Source of the DNA: Rhizobium sp. BK376
Lineage (GTDB): Bacteria > Pseudomonadota > Alphaproteobacteria > Rhizobiales > Rhizobiaceae
Reading direction: 5' to 3'
Assembly: GCF_004341625.1 (NCBI RefSeq)
Contig: NZ_SLZG01000007.1
Location: 1-64,000, forward strand
Length of the DNA: 64,000 bases
A program made the translations under genes and the position numbers. This document shows, piece by piece, positions 1-7,653 of the stretch; the first letter of the stretch is position 1, and each line of letters begins with the position of its first letter. The notes under the pieces were generated by a model. The model was not told the DNA's origin. It was given only the letters and a program-made list of their open reading frames with translations, and made no database searches.

Positions 1-1
1 A

Positions 2-259
2 GTCTGCCCGCTGTGGCACGCTGACATCCCCTCCGACCCGACGTCGGAAAGCACGGCAATCAGCCGTCAGCTACACCACTCCAATGGACACGATCAACTA
101 TACGGTTCCGCTAACCTCGATGCGGATCCTCAGAAGGAGATGATGCGTCTCCAGTATCTAAAGAAGCTCGAGATACTTTCCGATGCCGAGTATGAAGAAC
201 AAGTTTTCCGGTTGACGCAACATGAAGAACAAATGCCGCAGCGCAGGCATCTAAACTGA
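2..259 (+). CDS. C-terminus of a SHOCT-like protein, 5' end outside window
   Basis: The frame is open from the window edge to the TGA at 257-259, so the start lies outside, although an internal ATG at 140 follows an AAGGAG-like site and could initiate a 39-aa product. The last 35 residues (LQYLKKLEILSDAEYEEQV) fit the SHOCT pattern: a short amphipathic helix, then a turn and an acidic helix of the form I(T/S)DAEYE. SHOCT segments commonly sit at the C-terminus of small membrane or stress proteins; no catalytic role is known. The upstream part is rich in Ser, His and Asp and is not recognised. A decayed copy of this 3' end occurs near 8.2 kb. Confidence 0.5.
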   Translation, partial: VCPLWHADIPSDPTSESTAISRQLHHSNGHDQLYGSANLDADPQKEMMRLQYLKKLEILSDAEYEEQVFRLTQHEEQMPQRRHLN

Positions 260-288
260 ACAGCCCGCCTCAGAAGCACATTCTTTTG
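167..288 (+). repeat. Diverged direct repeat, copy A (SHOCT-like 3' end)
   Basis: About 122 bases match 8158-8278 in the same orientation at roughly 75-80 percent by eye, including the shared runs GAATGAAGAACAAGTTTT-like and TTGAACAGC. Copy A is coding and in frame. Copy B is out of frame and carries substitutions in the stop region. Confidence 0.6.
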
Positions 289-365
289 CGGCGTGGGCCT
301 AGCCTCTTGGCAGCGACAGACACGCCCTTGCGGAAGCACAACAGGCATTTTTTTCGGAGAACAGA

Positions 366-926
366 ATGATTAGTCGACGCTCCGCGTTAATCATGTTGCT
401 GGGCGCCGCGCTTTCCGGCGAAGCTTGTGCACAGAATCTTACCCCTCGCGGTGATAGCACGTCCAACGCCCTTGCTCTCCGTGTGGTTCAGTTGGCCGCT
501 GGTTCGGATCCCAACGTCCTCGCCTTGATGGCTTCATATGGCAAAGGCGACGACGAAACAAAATTTGTGATCGAACTGCAAAATGAGTCCCATGGCCTGT
601 TCCGCCATGTGCCAGGTTCACACCCGGTCCGATTTCTTGAAGAGTTGAAAAGAGCCTTGGTTGCAAGTTAAGCGCGCCTTTCAGATGAGAAACAGGAGAC
701 CCTACTGTTCGATGCAGTATTTCTTGGACCGCCGACCATACGCTCTCCCGGCGGCGGTTACGGCGGCGCGCCGGGAGATTGGTATACGACCAAACTCTTT
801 CTGGGCCAGGACCAGTCTGAAGTCTATTTCAATTTCAATCTGATCTCCGGCGAAGCGGAATTCGCCGTCAAAGATGAGGCCTATGGGAACGCCATTATTT
901 CCGAGTTGTCCAAAGTGATCTGGTAG
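366..926 (+). pseudogene. Secreted protein gene interrupted by an in-frame TAA
   Basis: An ATG at 366 opens a protein with a signal peptide (MISRRSALIMLLGAALSGEACAQ). It reads for 101 codons to a TAA at 669-671. The same frame then stays open for another 84 codons to a TAG at 924-926 and looks like real protein, with segments such as TLLFDAVFLGPPTIRSPGG, DWYTTKLFLGQDQSEVYFN and AVKDEAYGNAIISELSKVIW. The natural product was therefore probably one exported protein of about 186 residues. The family is not recognised. The stop could be a genuine nonsense mutation, a sequencing error, or a recoded codon; the first two are more likely. Confidence 0.6.
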
Positions 927-1050
927 GACTTGTCTGGGGTAGGATCTGAACCGCGCAACGGGGTTCCTGACACACCTTCCCTGGTGTGGCGTCTCCCATT
1001 CCAATAATACATGGTGCGGCTCCCTCTCTACAGTGGACAGCCGCTCCCAC

Positions 1051-1698
1051 CTAGAGGAGTAAAGTTTCTTCGGCTCCAGGCGTCTTTCTCTTGACCCACA
1101 ACTCGCTCGTCCGGTCCATATCAAGCCGATCGGGCGGGAAGACACGCCGCTGAAACGCGAGAGCCTCGTCGAAGCTGCCGTTCAGCCAACGCTGGTATTC
1201 GTTCCGGTGCAGGAGAACGGGCATCCTGTCGTGCACCGGAGCGATCGCTTCGTTCGCGTCCGTCATCACGCCGGAATAGACCGGACCCCACTCGTCGCTG
1301 ACCCGCCAAAGGCCCGCCCAGGCGAATATCGGCTCGTCCCGAAGACTGAACCAGGTCCGTGTCTTCGCGCCTTTCGCTCCCTCCGGTTCCGCGAAGTGCG
1401 TGACCGGGATAAGGCATCTCCACTGCGGCTTCCGGGCGAGACCAATCCACATGCCTTTGGTAAGATCGGCAACGTTGTTCACGGGCTTGGGCTTGGCTTC
1501 CGGCTTCATGCCCTTGAGGCGCAGTGGAAAACCCCACGTCATCGACCTCATGAACGGCGCGCCTTCCTGCTCGACGACGACCAGCCCCGGTCCTCCGGGA
1601 TAGACCTCGTCCGGCGCATTCGACAAAATCGGATTAAGGACGCCAAAGTGAGCGGCTACTTCAGCCGCGCTTTTGCGAACGGTGTAGAGATTACACAT
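1051..1698 (-). CDS. SRAP family protein (YedK/HMCES-like), active-site complete
   Basis: This is a 215-residue SOS response-associated peptidase family member. The family crosslinks to abasic sites in single-stranded DNA through Cys2 after removal of Met1. The four residues needed in E. coli YedK have counterparts: Cys2 (MCNLYT), Asn74/75 (VNNVADLT), Glu104 (HFAEPEG) and His156 (VHDRMP). The start at 1698 is fixed by the need for Cys2 at the N-terminus, although the frame is open further upstream. It lies 32 bases downstream of a second SRAP gene in the same direction. The subfamily is divergent from MCGRF-type members. Recognition of abasic DNA is inferred from the family, not shown here. 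Confidence 0.88.
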   Translation of the reverse strand: MCNLYTVRKSAAEVAAHFGVLNPILSNAPDEVYPGGPGLVVVEQEGAPFMRSMTWGFPLRLKGMKPEAKPKPVNNVADLTKGMWIGLARKPQWRCLIPVTHFAEPEGAKGAKTRTWFSLRDEPIFAWAGLWRVSDEWGPVYSGVMTDANEAIAPVHDRMPVLLHRNEYQRWLNGSFDEALAFQRRVFPPDRLDMDRTSELWVKRKTPGAEETLLL

Positions 1699-1730
1699 GC
1701 TGGTCCCTTTTGTTCGAGTGAACGAGGCCG

Positions 1731-2396
1731 CTATAGTGGCAAAGAAGTCTGTCGTCTCGGCTGCGGACGCGGCGGCATCCCGCTCCTCCACAGGTCGCGC
1801 GTATGAAGCACGTCCAGCTCTTCGGACGCAATCGGTTCGCGGAACTGGAATGCGATGACGTCCTCGATCCCGCCATGGAGCCACAGATCCCATTCCGCTT
1901 TTCGCAGGAGGACCGGCATGCGGTCGTTCAGGGGGCGGACGATCTCCGGGGCAGTCGTCGTCATCCCCGCGAAGACGGGGCCGAACTCTTGAGTGTTTCG
2001 GCAGAAGCCCGCCCACGCGGCAAGCGGCTCCCTCCGCAACGAGAACCATGTACGCTTCTTCTCTCCCCTGGGCCCTTCCGGATTCGCAAAATGGGTGATC
2101 GGGATAAGGCAACGATATTTGGGATCGACCACAGTTCCGGACCACAACGGATTCGTGAGATCGGCAACCAACCCGATACGTCCGGGCGGCTCCCCTTCCG
2201 CCCGCATCTCCCTGGTGTGTCTCGGGAAGCCCCACGGTATCCACTTGAGCGTGCGGAGCCCGTCCTTCTCGATGACGACCAGCCCGTATGTCCCTTCGAC
2301 AGTTTCTGTCGGCACCTCGACCGACGCGGGGACGTCGACACCGAAGTGGGAGACAATCTCATCGATAGTTCGCGTGACTGCGAATAGCCGTGACAT
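1731..2396 (-). CDS. SRAP paralogue lacking all catalytic residues
   Basis: A 221-residue protein clearly homologous to its downstream neighbour along its length (RCLIPITHFANPEG, TRDLW near the end). Every residue of the abasic-site crosslinking centre is changed: Ser2 replaces Cys2 (MSRLFAV), Gly-Leu replaces Asn-Asn near 75, Asn105 replaces Glu, and Asn157 replaces His (LNDRMP). The start at 2396 matches the neighbour's N-terminus; an upstream extension of 17 codons is possible. Inference: a non-crosslinking partner, DNA-binding decoy or regulator of the active SRAP. Tight spacing suggests cotranscription, probably from the LexA-boxed promoter near 3.05 kb. Confidence 0.85.
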   Translation of the reverse strand: MSRLFAVTRTIDEIVSHFGVDVPASVEVPTETVEGTYGLVVIEKDGLRTLKWIPWGFPRHTREMRAEGEPPGRIGLVADLTNPLWSGTVVDPKYRCLIPITHFANPEGPRGEKKRTWFSLRREPLAAWAGFCRNTQEFGPVFAGMTTTAPEIVRPLNDRMPVLLRKAEWDLWLHGGIEDVIAFQFREPIASEELDVLHTRDLWRSGMPPRPQPRRQTSLPL

Positions 2397-2509
2397 CGGT
2401 GCCTGTCCGGATTTCAGCGATATCCCCGAGTACATCGCCAAGATCAAATTCTATCGACCGCTGTGGTCTGGTGTCGTGTCCCGAAGCAACCTCAAAATCA
2501 GGCTTGAAA

Positions 2510-3025
2510 CTAGCCCTTCGAGTTTTCAGCCGCCTTCCGGGCAATGTTGTTGAGCAGCGTTTCGACCTCCGAGGCGTGCCCGTGGCCGAGCGTGGCGATA
2601 TCGGCCGAATCCGTGATTGCAGCAAGGACCTCCGCCTCGCTCCAGCCCTTATCGACGCCAGCTTTGAACATCGCGGAGAATTCCTTGGAAATGGCCCACT
2701 TGCAGGCTTGATGCCGATCCACCTCTTCGACGATACCCTCTGACTCATCGATCCAGGCCTCCGGATCATCGTCCAAATACGAGCGATCCTCTCTATCGAA
2801 ACCCTGAGCGAAAACGAGAAGTTGCCAAACGATCGGCTCGCCATTCTCATGCATGTGGTCGTCGCCAGGAGGCAGCGGATTCCGCTCGTTTGCAACAATC
2901 TCCTCGCCACATACCTTGCATCGATAAATACCACGCTCTCGGGCAAGCACACCGGGCTCGTGATCCTCATCGAACAACGGAGCCTTGCATTGGAATAGAT
3001 TGTCGCGGTGACTGTATTGAGCCAT
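2510..3025 (-). CDS. Unknown 171-aa protein with zinc-ribbon-like CxxC, SOS-boxed
   Basis: Not assigned to a named family. Residues 34-60 carry YRCKVCGEE (Cys36, Cys39), then PLPPGDDHMHENG with several His, a layout seen in small zinc-ribbon proteins. Residues 75-110 are very acidic and 115-171 look helical. There is no signal peptide or membrane segment, so it is probably cytoplasmic. It is the first gene of a leftward unit followed after 113 bases by the two SRAP genes, and a perfect LexA box ends 21 bases upstream of its ATG. SOS induction together with the SRAP pair is therefore the best contextual guess. Confidence 0.7.
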   Translation of the reverse strand: MAQYSHRDNLFQCKAPLFDEDHEPGVLARERGIYRCKVCGEEIVANERNPLPPGDDHMHENGEPIVWQLLVFAQGFDREDRSYLDDDPEAWIDESEGIVEEVDRHQACKWAISKEFSAMFKAGVDKGWSEAEVLAAITDSADIATLGHGHASEVETLLNNIARKAAENSKG

Positions 3026-3046
3026 GACGCTGCTCCCGGGATGTAC

Positions 3047-3061
3047 GTTCTTATTATGTTC
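3047..3061 (-). promoter_or_regulatory. LexA (SOS) box
   Basis: GTTCTTATTATGTTC is a perfect GTTC-N7-GTTC, which on the minus strand is GAAC-N7-GAAC, the alphaproteobacterial LexA operator. It sits 21 bases upstream of the leftward gene starting at 3025. A near-identical box occurs at 6965-6979. Confidence 0.75.
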
Positions 3062-3317
3062 TAATTTTTGTTGATGTCAACGAATTGGGTGGCCCTGCAG
3101 GGATGATGGTCGAGGACAGGCGCCCCAAAACCAGATCAATCGATGCCAGGCAATGGAACGTTCGGCGTTTTTTAGTGTTTAGCTGGCGAGCGCGGGCTGT
3201 GCCAAACGGACGCGACGGTGCAGAAGAACATCGGAGTTTTTCCGTTTTCCTCCGATGGCCAACGAAACGGCAGTCGAGCTTCTTACCCGTCCACCCGCTC
3301 TCACCAGAGGGGGCACA

Positions 3318-4084
3318 TTGAAGATCGCGACCTATAACGTGAATGGCATGAACGGCAGGCTTGACGTGCTGCTGCGCTGGCTTGCCGAAGATCGTCCGGA
3401 TGTCGTGTGCCTGCAGGAATTGAAGACGCCGGACGACAAATTTCCCCGAAAGGCTATCGAGCAGGCTGGCTACGGCGCGATCTGGCACGGCCAGAAGAGC
3501 TGGAACGGGGTAGCTATACTTGCAAGAGACGCAGAACCCCTCCTCACCCGACGGGGCCTTCCGGGCGACCCTGATGACACGCACAGTCGTTACATCGAGG
3601 CTGCGGTGAACGGTCTCCTGATTGGCTGCCTTTATCTTCCAAACGGTAACCCCGCGCCCGGCCCGAAATTCAATTACAAACTTCGTTGGTTCGTGCGCCT
3701 GCAGCACTACGCGCGTGAACTTCTGGACCTCGACGTGCCCGCAATGCTGGTCGGCGATTTCAACGTGATGCCGAGCGATCTCGACGTGTATGCACCAGAA
3801 CGGTGGCGAGACGACGCCCTGTTCCGTCCCGAAGTCCGCGAGGCGTATGCTGCCCTTGTTGCCCAGGGATGGACGGACGCGATCCGCCACCTGCATCCGG
3901 ATGAGCGCGTCTATACATTCTGGAAATATTTCCGGAACGCGTTCGCCCGAGACGCCGGACTGCGCATCGACCATTTCCTATTGTCGCCGAGTGGCTCGTA
4001 TCGACCACGGTCTGCAGGGATGTCCGCAGCTGGGAGCATACCAGCGACCACGCTCCCGTCATCATCGAACTCAACCACGCATAA
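3318..4084 (+). pseudogene. xthA: Exonuclease III (AP endonuclease), frameshifted before the catalytic SDHAP motif
   Basis: The exonuclease/endonuclease/phosphatase fold is clear: KIATYNVNG at the start, LQELK, GDFNVMP, YTFW and RIDHFLLSP in order. The reading frame then shifts at about 3984-3992. The expected end, SWEHTSDHAPVIIEL, with the catalytic His of SDHAP, lies in a different frame and stops at 4082-4084. A one-base deletion in the last third of the gene explains this. The intact frame instead runs into unrelated sequence to 4580. The TTG at 3318, preceded by AGAGGGGG, gives the canonical N-terminus; an ATG at 3255 is in frame but adds residues not typical of the family. Unless the shift is an assembly error, the enzyme should be inactive. 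Confidence 0.85.
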
Positions 4085-4151
4085 ATTGACCGCCGCAGCA
4101 GCGGCTTGCACCTCAAGAGAAAGCCCGGCGGTTGTACCGGGCCATCGAAGA

Positions 4152-4454
4152 TCAATCGCGATGTTCTGGCATTTCCTTCAATTGATCTTTCGTCCAGTTG
4201 GTTACGGCGTGGACGTCGCCGTCTTCATCTCGCATGAAATCGAGATCGCTGATCGGGACGGCAACTGGCTTTGCACCAATTCCGAGGAAGCCGCCAACGT
4301 CGATAACAATGCTGCCAACGCCAGCTCCGCCGGCGCCATGAACGTGGTCCACCTTCCCTACCTTGTCGTCGTCAGCGCCGTACACCGTTGCGCCTTCAAG
4401 AATAGCAGGGGTAAGCTCGGCAGGGGTAAGTCGAACGTGATTGGTGTGATCCAT
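4152..4454 (-). CDS. PRC-barrel domain stress protein
   Basis: A 100-residue cytoplasmic protein with a single PRC-barrel: LEGATVYGADDDKVGKVDHV opens the strand pattern and GGFLGIGAKPVAVPISDLDF completes it. PRC-barrel proteins of this size in rhizobia are usually stress-induced and of unknown biochemical role. The start has a GGGAG site seven bases upstream. A GGAAC-N17-GTT element, matching the EcfG/RpoE2 general-stress promoter, ends about 30 bases upstream of the ATG, so stress-sigma control is likely. Confidence 0.85.
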   Translation of the reverse strand: MDHTNHVRLTPAELTPAILEGATVYGADDDKVGKVDHVHGAGGAGVGSIVIDVGGFLGIGAKPVAVPISDLDFMRDEDGDVHAVTNWTKDQLKEMPEHRD

Positions 4455-4482
4455 TTTCGTGCTCCCATGGTTTGGACTGGAT

Positions 4483-4508
4483 CAACCATCCGGGGGAACA
4501 ATTGTTCC
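4483..4508 (-). promoter_or_regulatory. Candidate EcfG general-stress promoter and overlapping palindrome
   Basis: On the minus strand GGAAC (4508-4504) is followed 17 bases later by GTT (4486-4484), the spacing of alphaproteobacterial EcfG promoters, 30 bases before the PRC-barrel ATG. The -35 element is part of a perfect 14-bp palindrome, GGAACAATTGTTCC (4495-4508). Confidence 0.5.
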
Positions 4509-4665
4509 GGCCGTCGTCCGGATCCGGCAATGGAAGCGGACAATGCTCGATTGCCAGGCGACGCACATGAAGGATCCTGAGAGAGCTCACAGCCGCGCGG
4601 CGTTCTTGAACAACCCGCCGAGGTGTGAGAGCAATCGAGAGTCACCTCTTCCTCGGAACTTCGTT

Positions 4666-4803
4666 TCAAGCCGCCAGTTTCAACGGCTCTCGCTTCCGGC
4701 CTTGTTCAACTATCACGCGGCTGCCGCTATATGGGATGAAGCCAGACTTCTGGAGCGCTTCCGCAAGCGTCGGCTTCTTTGCAACGTTAGCTTTCGCATC
4801 CAT
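4666..4803 (-). CDS. Small unknown protein, 45 aa
   Basis: ATG at 4803 with AGGAG seven bases upstream encodes 45 residues. The body (TLAEALQKSGFIPYSGSRV) closely resembles the C-terminus of the 96-aa protein near 11 kb (TLGEALAKAGFKPYHRSRV), giving a consensus TL-EAL-K-GF-PY--SRV followed by basic residues. That conservation, with the ribosome site, supports a real gene. No function is known. The longer frame to 5040 is probably fortuitous. Confidence 0.6.
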   Translation of the reverse strand: MDAKANVAKKPTLAEALQKSGFIPYSGSRVIVEQGRKREPLKLAA

Positions 4804-4905
4804 TTTCGAACTCCTGATGGTGACATTAACGAGCAGTCCAAAGACGTCAAGTCGGGTTCGGTAGCCCTGAGAGTCAGTCCCGAACCCAACGCCATGGAAC
4901 CTCTT

Positions 4906-4923
4906 GCGGGATCGCTTTCCCGC
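4906..4923. terminator. Hairpin at a gene end
   Basis: GCGGGA-N6-TCCCGC forms a six-pair stem overlapping the last codons of the leftward membrane-protein gene. There is no clear T run, so terminator function is uncertain. Confidence 0.25.
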
Positions 4924-5426
4924 TAGCCATCGTTGGCACCCACCAACATCGTCAGGATAATCCAGGCGATTACGAAGACCGATATTTCCGCCAATCGATC
5001 GACAACGTGCCGCTTGAAGACCACGGCCCAGACCAGGCAAAGCAGCGCGAAACCGGTGGTATACAGGTGAAGCTCGGTCATATGGTCATCGCATGTAAGA
5101 CAGCCGTCCTGTCCCATGGCGTAGTAGAGGTCATGAAGATAATACCAGGTTGTGGTGTTGGCCCACCACGCGAGAGCACAAATCATTACCCACGAGAGCA
5201 ATCTGAGACGCCGCCCCAGAAAGCAGGCAAACCAAGCGAGTACGGCGACTGAGATATATGTCCCGTTGGTCGTGTATCCGTCGGGTCGATAAAACCCGTC
5301 ATCGTCTTTGCTGAACGCCAGCTCATAACCACGCACCAACGAAGTCATTCCGACGATCAGGATGGCCGCCGAAAGAGCCAGCCGAAACCATCGCTCGGGT
5401 TTGCTATCCCTTAAAAGATAATTCAA
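4923..5426 (-). CDS. Unknown inner-membrane protein
   Basis: About 167 residues with four to five predicted membrane helices: FRLALSAAILIVGMTSLV, YISVAVLAWFACFLG, LLSWVMICALAWWANTTTW, TTGFALLCLVWAVVF and EISVFVIAWIILTML. A loop CLTCDDH between helices has a CxxC that could bind metal or form a disulfide. The frame is open to 5552 but that part overlaps the upstream gene, so a TTG at 5426 preceded by GAGG is preferred. The gene follows a small exported protein by about 20 bases, so the two are probably cotranscribed. Family not recognised. Confidence 0.55.
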   Translation of the reverse strand: MNYLLRDSKPERWFRLALSAAILIVGMTSLVRGYELAFSKDDDGFYRPDGYTTNGTYISVAVLAWFACFLGRRLRLLSWVMICALAWWANTTTWYYLHDLYYAMGQDGCLTCDDHMTELHLYTTGFALLCLVWAVVFKRHVVDRLAEISVFVIAWIILTMLVGANDG

Positions 5427-5445
5427 GAACCATGCCTCGGGGAGA

Positions 5446-5775
5446 TTACCTACAAGCGGTCGCCTGCTGACCGAACTGCTGATATTGAGTAAAAATTGCC
5501 GCCACGACTTTCGGATCGAGCCCGCATTCCTCCGGATCGGCATTGATCTCATGTATCATTGCCCCGCGGTTTGCCGCCGCCGCCTTCAGCAGCGCGCAGT
5601 GATCATTCTTGAACTGCAGTTTCTCGGCATCGAACATGTTTTCCAAAACGTTGATCGTCTTGACGCACTTGTTATCGTTTACGGCAGCGTTGGCTGCGGA
5701 GGAAACAACGGCGGCGAGGAGAGCAACAGCATAGAACGCATTCGAGCAATCGATTCTGAAAACAATCATGATCAA
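5446..5775 (-). CDS. Small exported protein, unknown
   Basis: 109 residues, with an N-terminal signal sequence (YAVALLAAVVSSAANAA) and a mature part of about 80 residues with cysteines in KCVKTI, DHCALL, EECGL and at the penultimate residue, which could form two disulfides in the periplasm. Starts at 5775 or 5769 are equally possible. It lies directly upstream of the leftward membrane-protein gene. No family was recognised. Confidence 0.6.
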   Translation of the reverse strand: MIMIVFRIDCSNAFYAVALLAAVVSSAANAAVNDNKCVKTINVLENMFDAEKLQFKNDHCALLKAAAANRGAMIHEINADPEECGLDPKVVAAIFTQYQQFGQQATACR

Positions 5776-6030
5776 AATCCAGCGTGAAAAAACGGTCGAT
5801 ATCGGATGATCTTACAGGCCGATTGATTCGCGGATAAGGAGAATTTTCGTGTATTCGCTAGAGCCGGCAAAGATCCGAAGAGGAGCCAGATGCGGACATT
5901 CCTGGCGCCATAGGTGGACTTCAGTCCGTGGCAGATTGATCGCCAGGAAATTTAGAAATCGACAACCATCGCGCGATCAGCGGCATTCTGCTTCCTTGAA
6001 ATGCACGTGCGAGCGGCGCAATGATCGGCA

Positions 6031-6884
6031 ATGTTCCGATGGCTTTTTCAGTTCTTGCAACGGCTCTTGACGGTCACCGCGCTGGCCGTCATCGCCGTTG
6101 GCTGGGTTACTGCTCTGTTGGTGGCAGGTGTCAGTGCCTGGGGCGTGCTTTCGATGCACGATCACTCCGAACCCAGCACACCGGAGACAAGAGAAGATGT
6201 CTATAATCTTCCTTGCGACGACGCAAAGCGCAGCACGTCGTATGAGAATTTCGATCTGAACCGACAGCGCAGCGCGCTGATCCAGTCGAACCATCCAGTC
6301 GACGTTTACCTCGGGCCGTGGAAACTCGCTGTTCCGTGGGGTTACTGGAATAGCCGCCCATTCGTCCGGACGTTGAACTGCCGCCACTCCCTGGAAGCCC
6401 TGTGGATACAGTATTGGATTCCCAGCCTGGATGCTCCCGAGCGGGAGATGATCTATGTAAGCAACACCGACAGCCCCGTGGAAGAGCGACGACCGGCCGG
6501 ACGAGTCTGTCGTTCAGGCAATGCTTAAACCGTATGGCCCAGGCTTCCACGACAAGCGCTCGGCGGCGGGTTGGTTGATCGAGTCCCAAAATCTGGTTCG
6601 GGGCGGAGCCGGAATTGTGCAGGACGGAGGATTGTGGAAGACAACTGTTCCCGTTGGCGCGCTGAATGCAATCTACTGGTTCAGGTCGAGCGAGATTGAA
6701 GATCTGGTCATCCGATGCGATCCCATATCGACCCGATGCGTGGGGGGAACTCGATCTCAAGGATTTGAGCCGGGAGGCGACGCTGATCTTCAACCGCAAT
6801 GCTGTTTCCCAGCATGTCCTCATTGTCGGCGGTCTGAGATCGCTTTTGAGCCGATGGCAACTGACGAAGGCGGCCTCCCAATGA
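6031..6884 (+). pseudogene. Membrane-anchored protein gene with two frameshifts
   Basis: The first frame encodes a membrane anchor (LLTVTALAVIAVGWVTALLVAGVSAW) and an extracytoplasmic domain to about residue 150. Protein-like sequence continues in the next frame from about 6480 (DESVVQAMLKPYGPGFHDKR, GGLWKTTVPVGALNAIYWF). From about 6725 it continues in the third frame (YRPDAWGELDLKDLSREA) to a TGA at 6882-6884. Two small indels therefore separate parts of one protein of roughly 280 residues. The family is not recognised. Overlapping frames make exact shift points uncertain. Confidence 0.55.
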
Positions 6885-6964
6885 TCATCCTTCCAGAGAT
6901 ATTCCGTCGTGCCAACGACGGGGATGGCTCTATGGCTGGTGATCATTGACTCCTCGCTAAATGA

Positions 6965-6979
6965 GAACATAATGAGAAC
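6965..6979 (+). promoter_or_regulatory. LexA (SOS) box
   Basis: GAACATAATGAGAAC is a perfect GAAC-N7-GAAC operator ending 32 bases before the ATG at 7012. It differs at one base from the minus-strand reading of the box at 3047-3061. Confidence 0.72.
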
Positions 6980-7011
6980 AAACGTGGCGAGGCACAAGGA
7001 GTTTCATCACC

Positions 7012-7380
7012 ATGGCACAGGAAGAAATCACCAACACGGATGCGCCTGAAGAAGAAGACAACGGCCTGTATCCCTACTGGACGCCAGTGCATGAAGCCGA
7101 GCCCAACGAGCTGCACATGAAGTTGCTCCGAGAGGTGGCGGGCAGGTTTGACATAGAGTTCCATTCAGCGCCGCTATTTGCTCGCTATGGAGACCCTATA
7201 GGCAGCCTGGATATCGCCATTGATCGTCTTCAGGGAGAAGCATGTTGTGTATGGGCACATGGCCCTACCGAAGAAGAAGACGGAGCCTTTGATGCCGTTT
7301 GGGTTCCCGTAGGCGAAGACATGGACGCCACCTTGCGCAGCGCCGTGGCTGCCATGGAAGCAGTCGGGATCATGTGGTGA
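7012..7380 (+). CDS. Unknown 122-aa acidic protein, SOS-boxed
   Basis: A soluble protein with an acidic N-terminus (DAPEEEDNG), a central segment LLREVAGRFDIEFHSAPLFARYG and a hydrophobic-patterned C-terminus (LRSAVAAMEAVGIMW). No signal peptide, membrane helix or known motif was found. It follows a LexA box, so damage induction is plausible. A second small gene starts 20 bases downstream. Codon choice seems less typical of the surrounding genes, hinting at transfer, but this was judged by eye only. Confidence 0.6.
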   Translation: MAQEEITNTDAPEEEDNGLYPYWTPVHEAEPNELHMKLLREVAGRFDIEFHSAPLFARYGDPIGSLDIAIDRLQGEACCVWAHGPTEEEDGAFDAVWVPVGEDMDATLRSAVAAMEAVGIMW

Positions 7381-7400
7381 TCAGAGGAAAAAACAAACCG

Positions 7401-7637
7401 ATGACCACCAGCTCAAACACCCCAGCGATTGAACAGGCCACCACTGGTAGCGCAGAGCCAGAACTCTCCGCCTCCGAGTTGGCAAGCACCGTGCTAGCGT
7501 ACCACGATGGGGACCACGTGGCCGCCATCAAGGCACTCCTCGAAGATACCCAGCACTTGAGATATCAGCTCGCCCTCACACAGGCGGCAATGAGCAAGGG
7601 CTTGACGCGGGGCTGGGTGCCGAGCTTTGAGCGGTAG
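7401..7637 (+). CDS. Unknown 78-aa protein
   Basis: ATG at 7401 with AGAGGA upstream. The product has a polar Ser/Thr/Glu-rich start, then an amphipathic stretch (LASTVLAYHDGDHVAAIKALLEDTQHLRYQLAL) and ends in SKGLTRGWVPSFER. The helical middle could mediate protein contacts. It is the second gene of the LexA-boxed pair and converges with a leftward membrane-protein gene ending 16 bases away. Function unknown. Confidence 0.5.
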   Translation: MTTSSNTPAIEQATTGSAEPELSASELASTVLAYHDGDHVAAIKALLEDTQHLRYQLALTQAAMSKGLTRGWVPSFER

Positions 7638-7653
7638 ACACCCCTGCCTTCGA

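Noticed and set aside
1699..2244. Long leftward frame extending the active SRAP gene upstream
   Set aside because: It is antiparallel-free but overlaps the paralogue in another frame; Cys2 must be N-terminal, so the start is 1698.
4408..4433. Tandem GGGGTAAG repeats resembling the GTAAG operator
   Set aside because: Inside the PRC-barrel coding sequence, where they encode LTPAELTPA; spacing 16 does not fit the motif.
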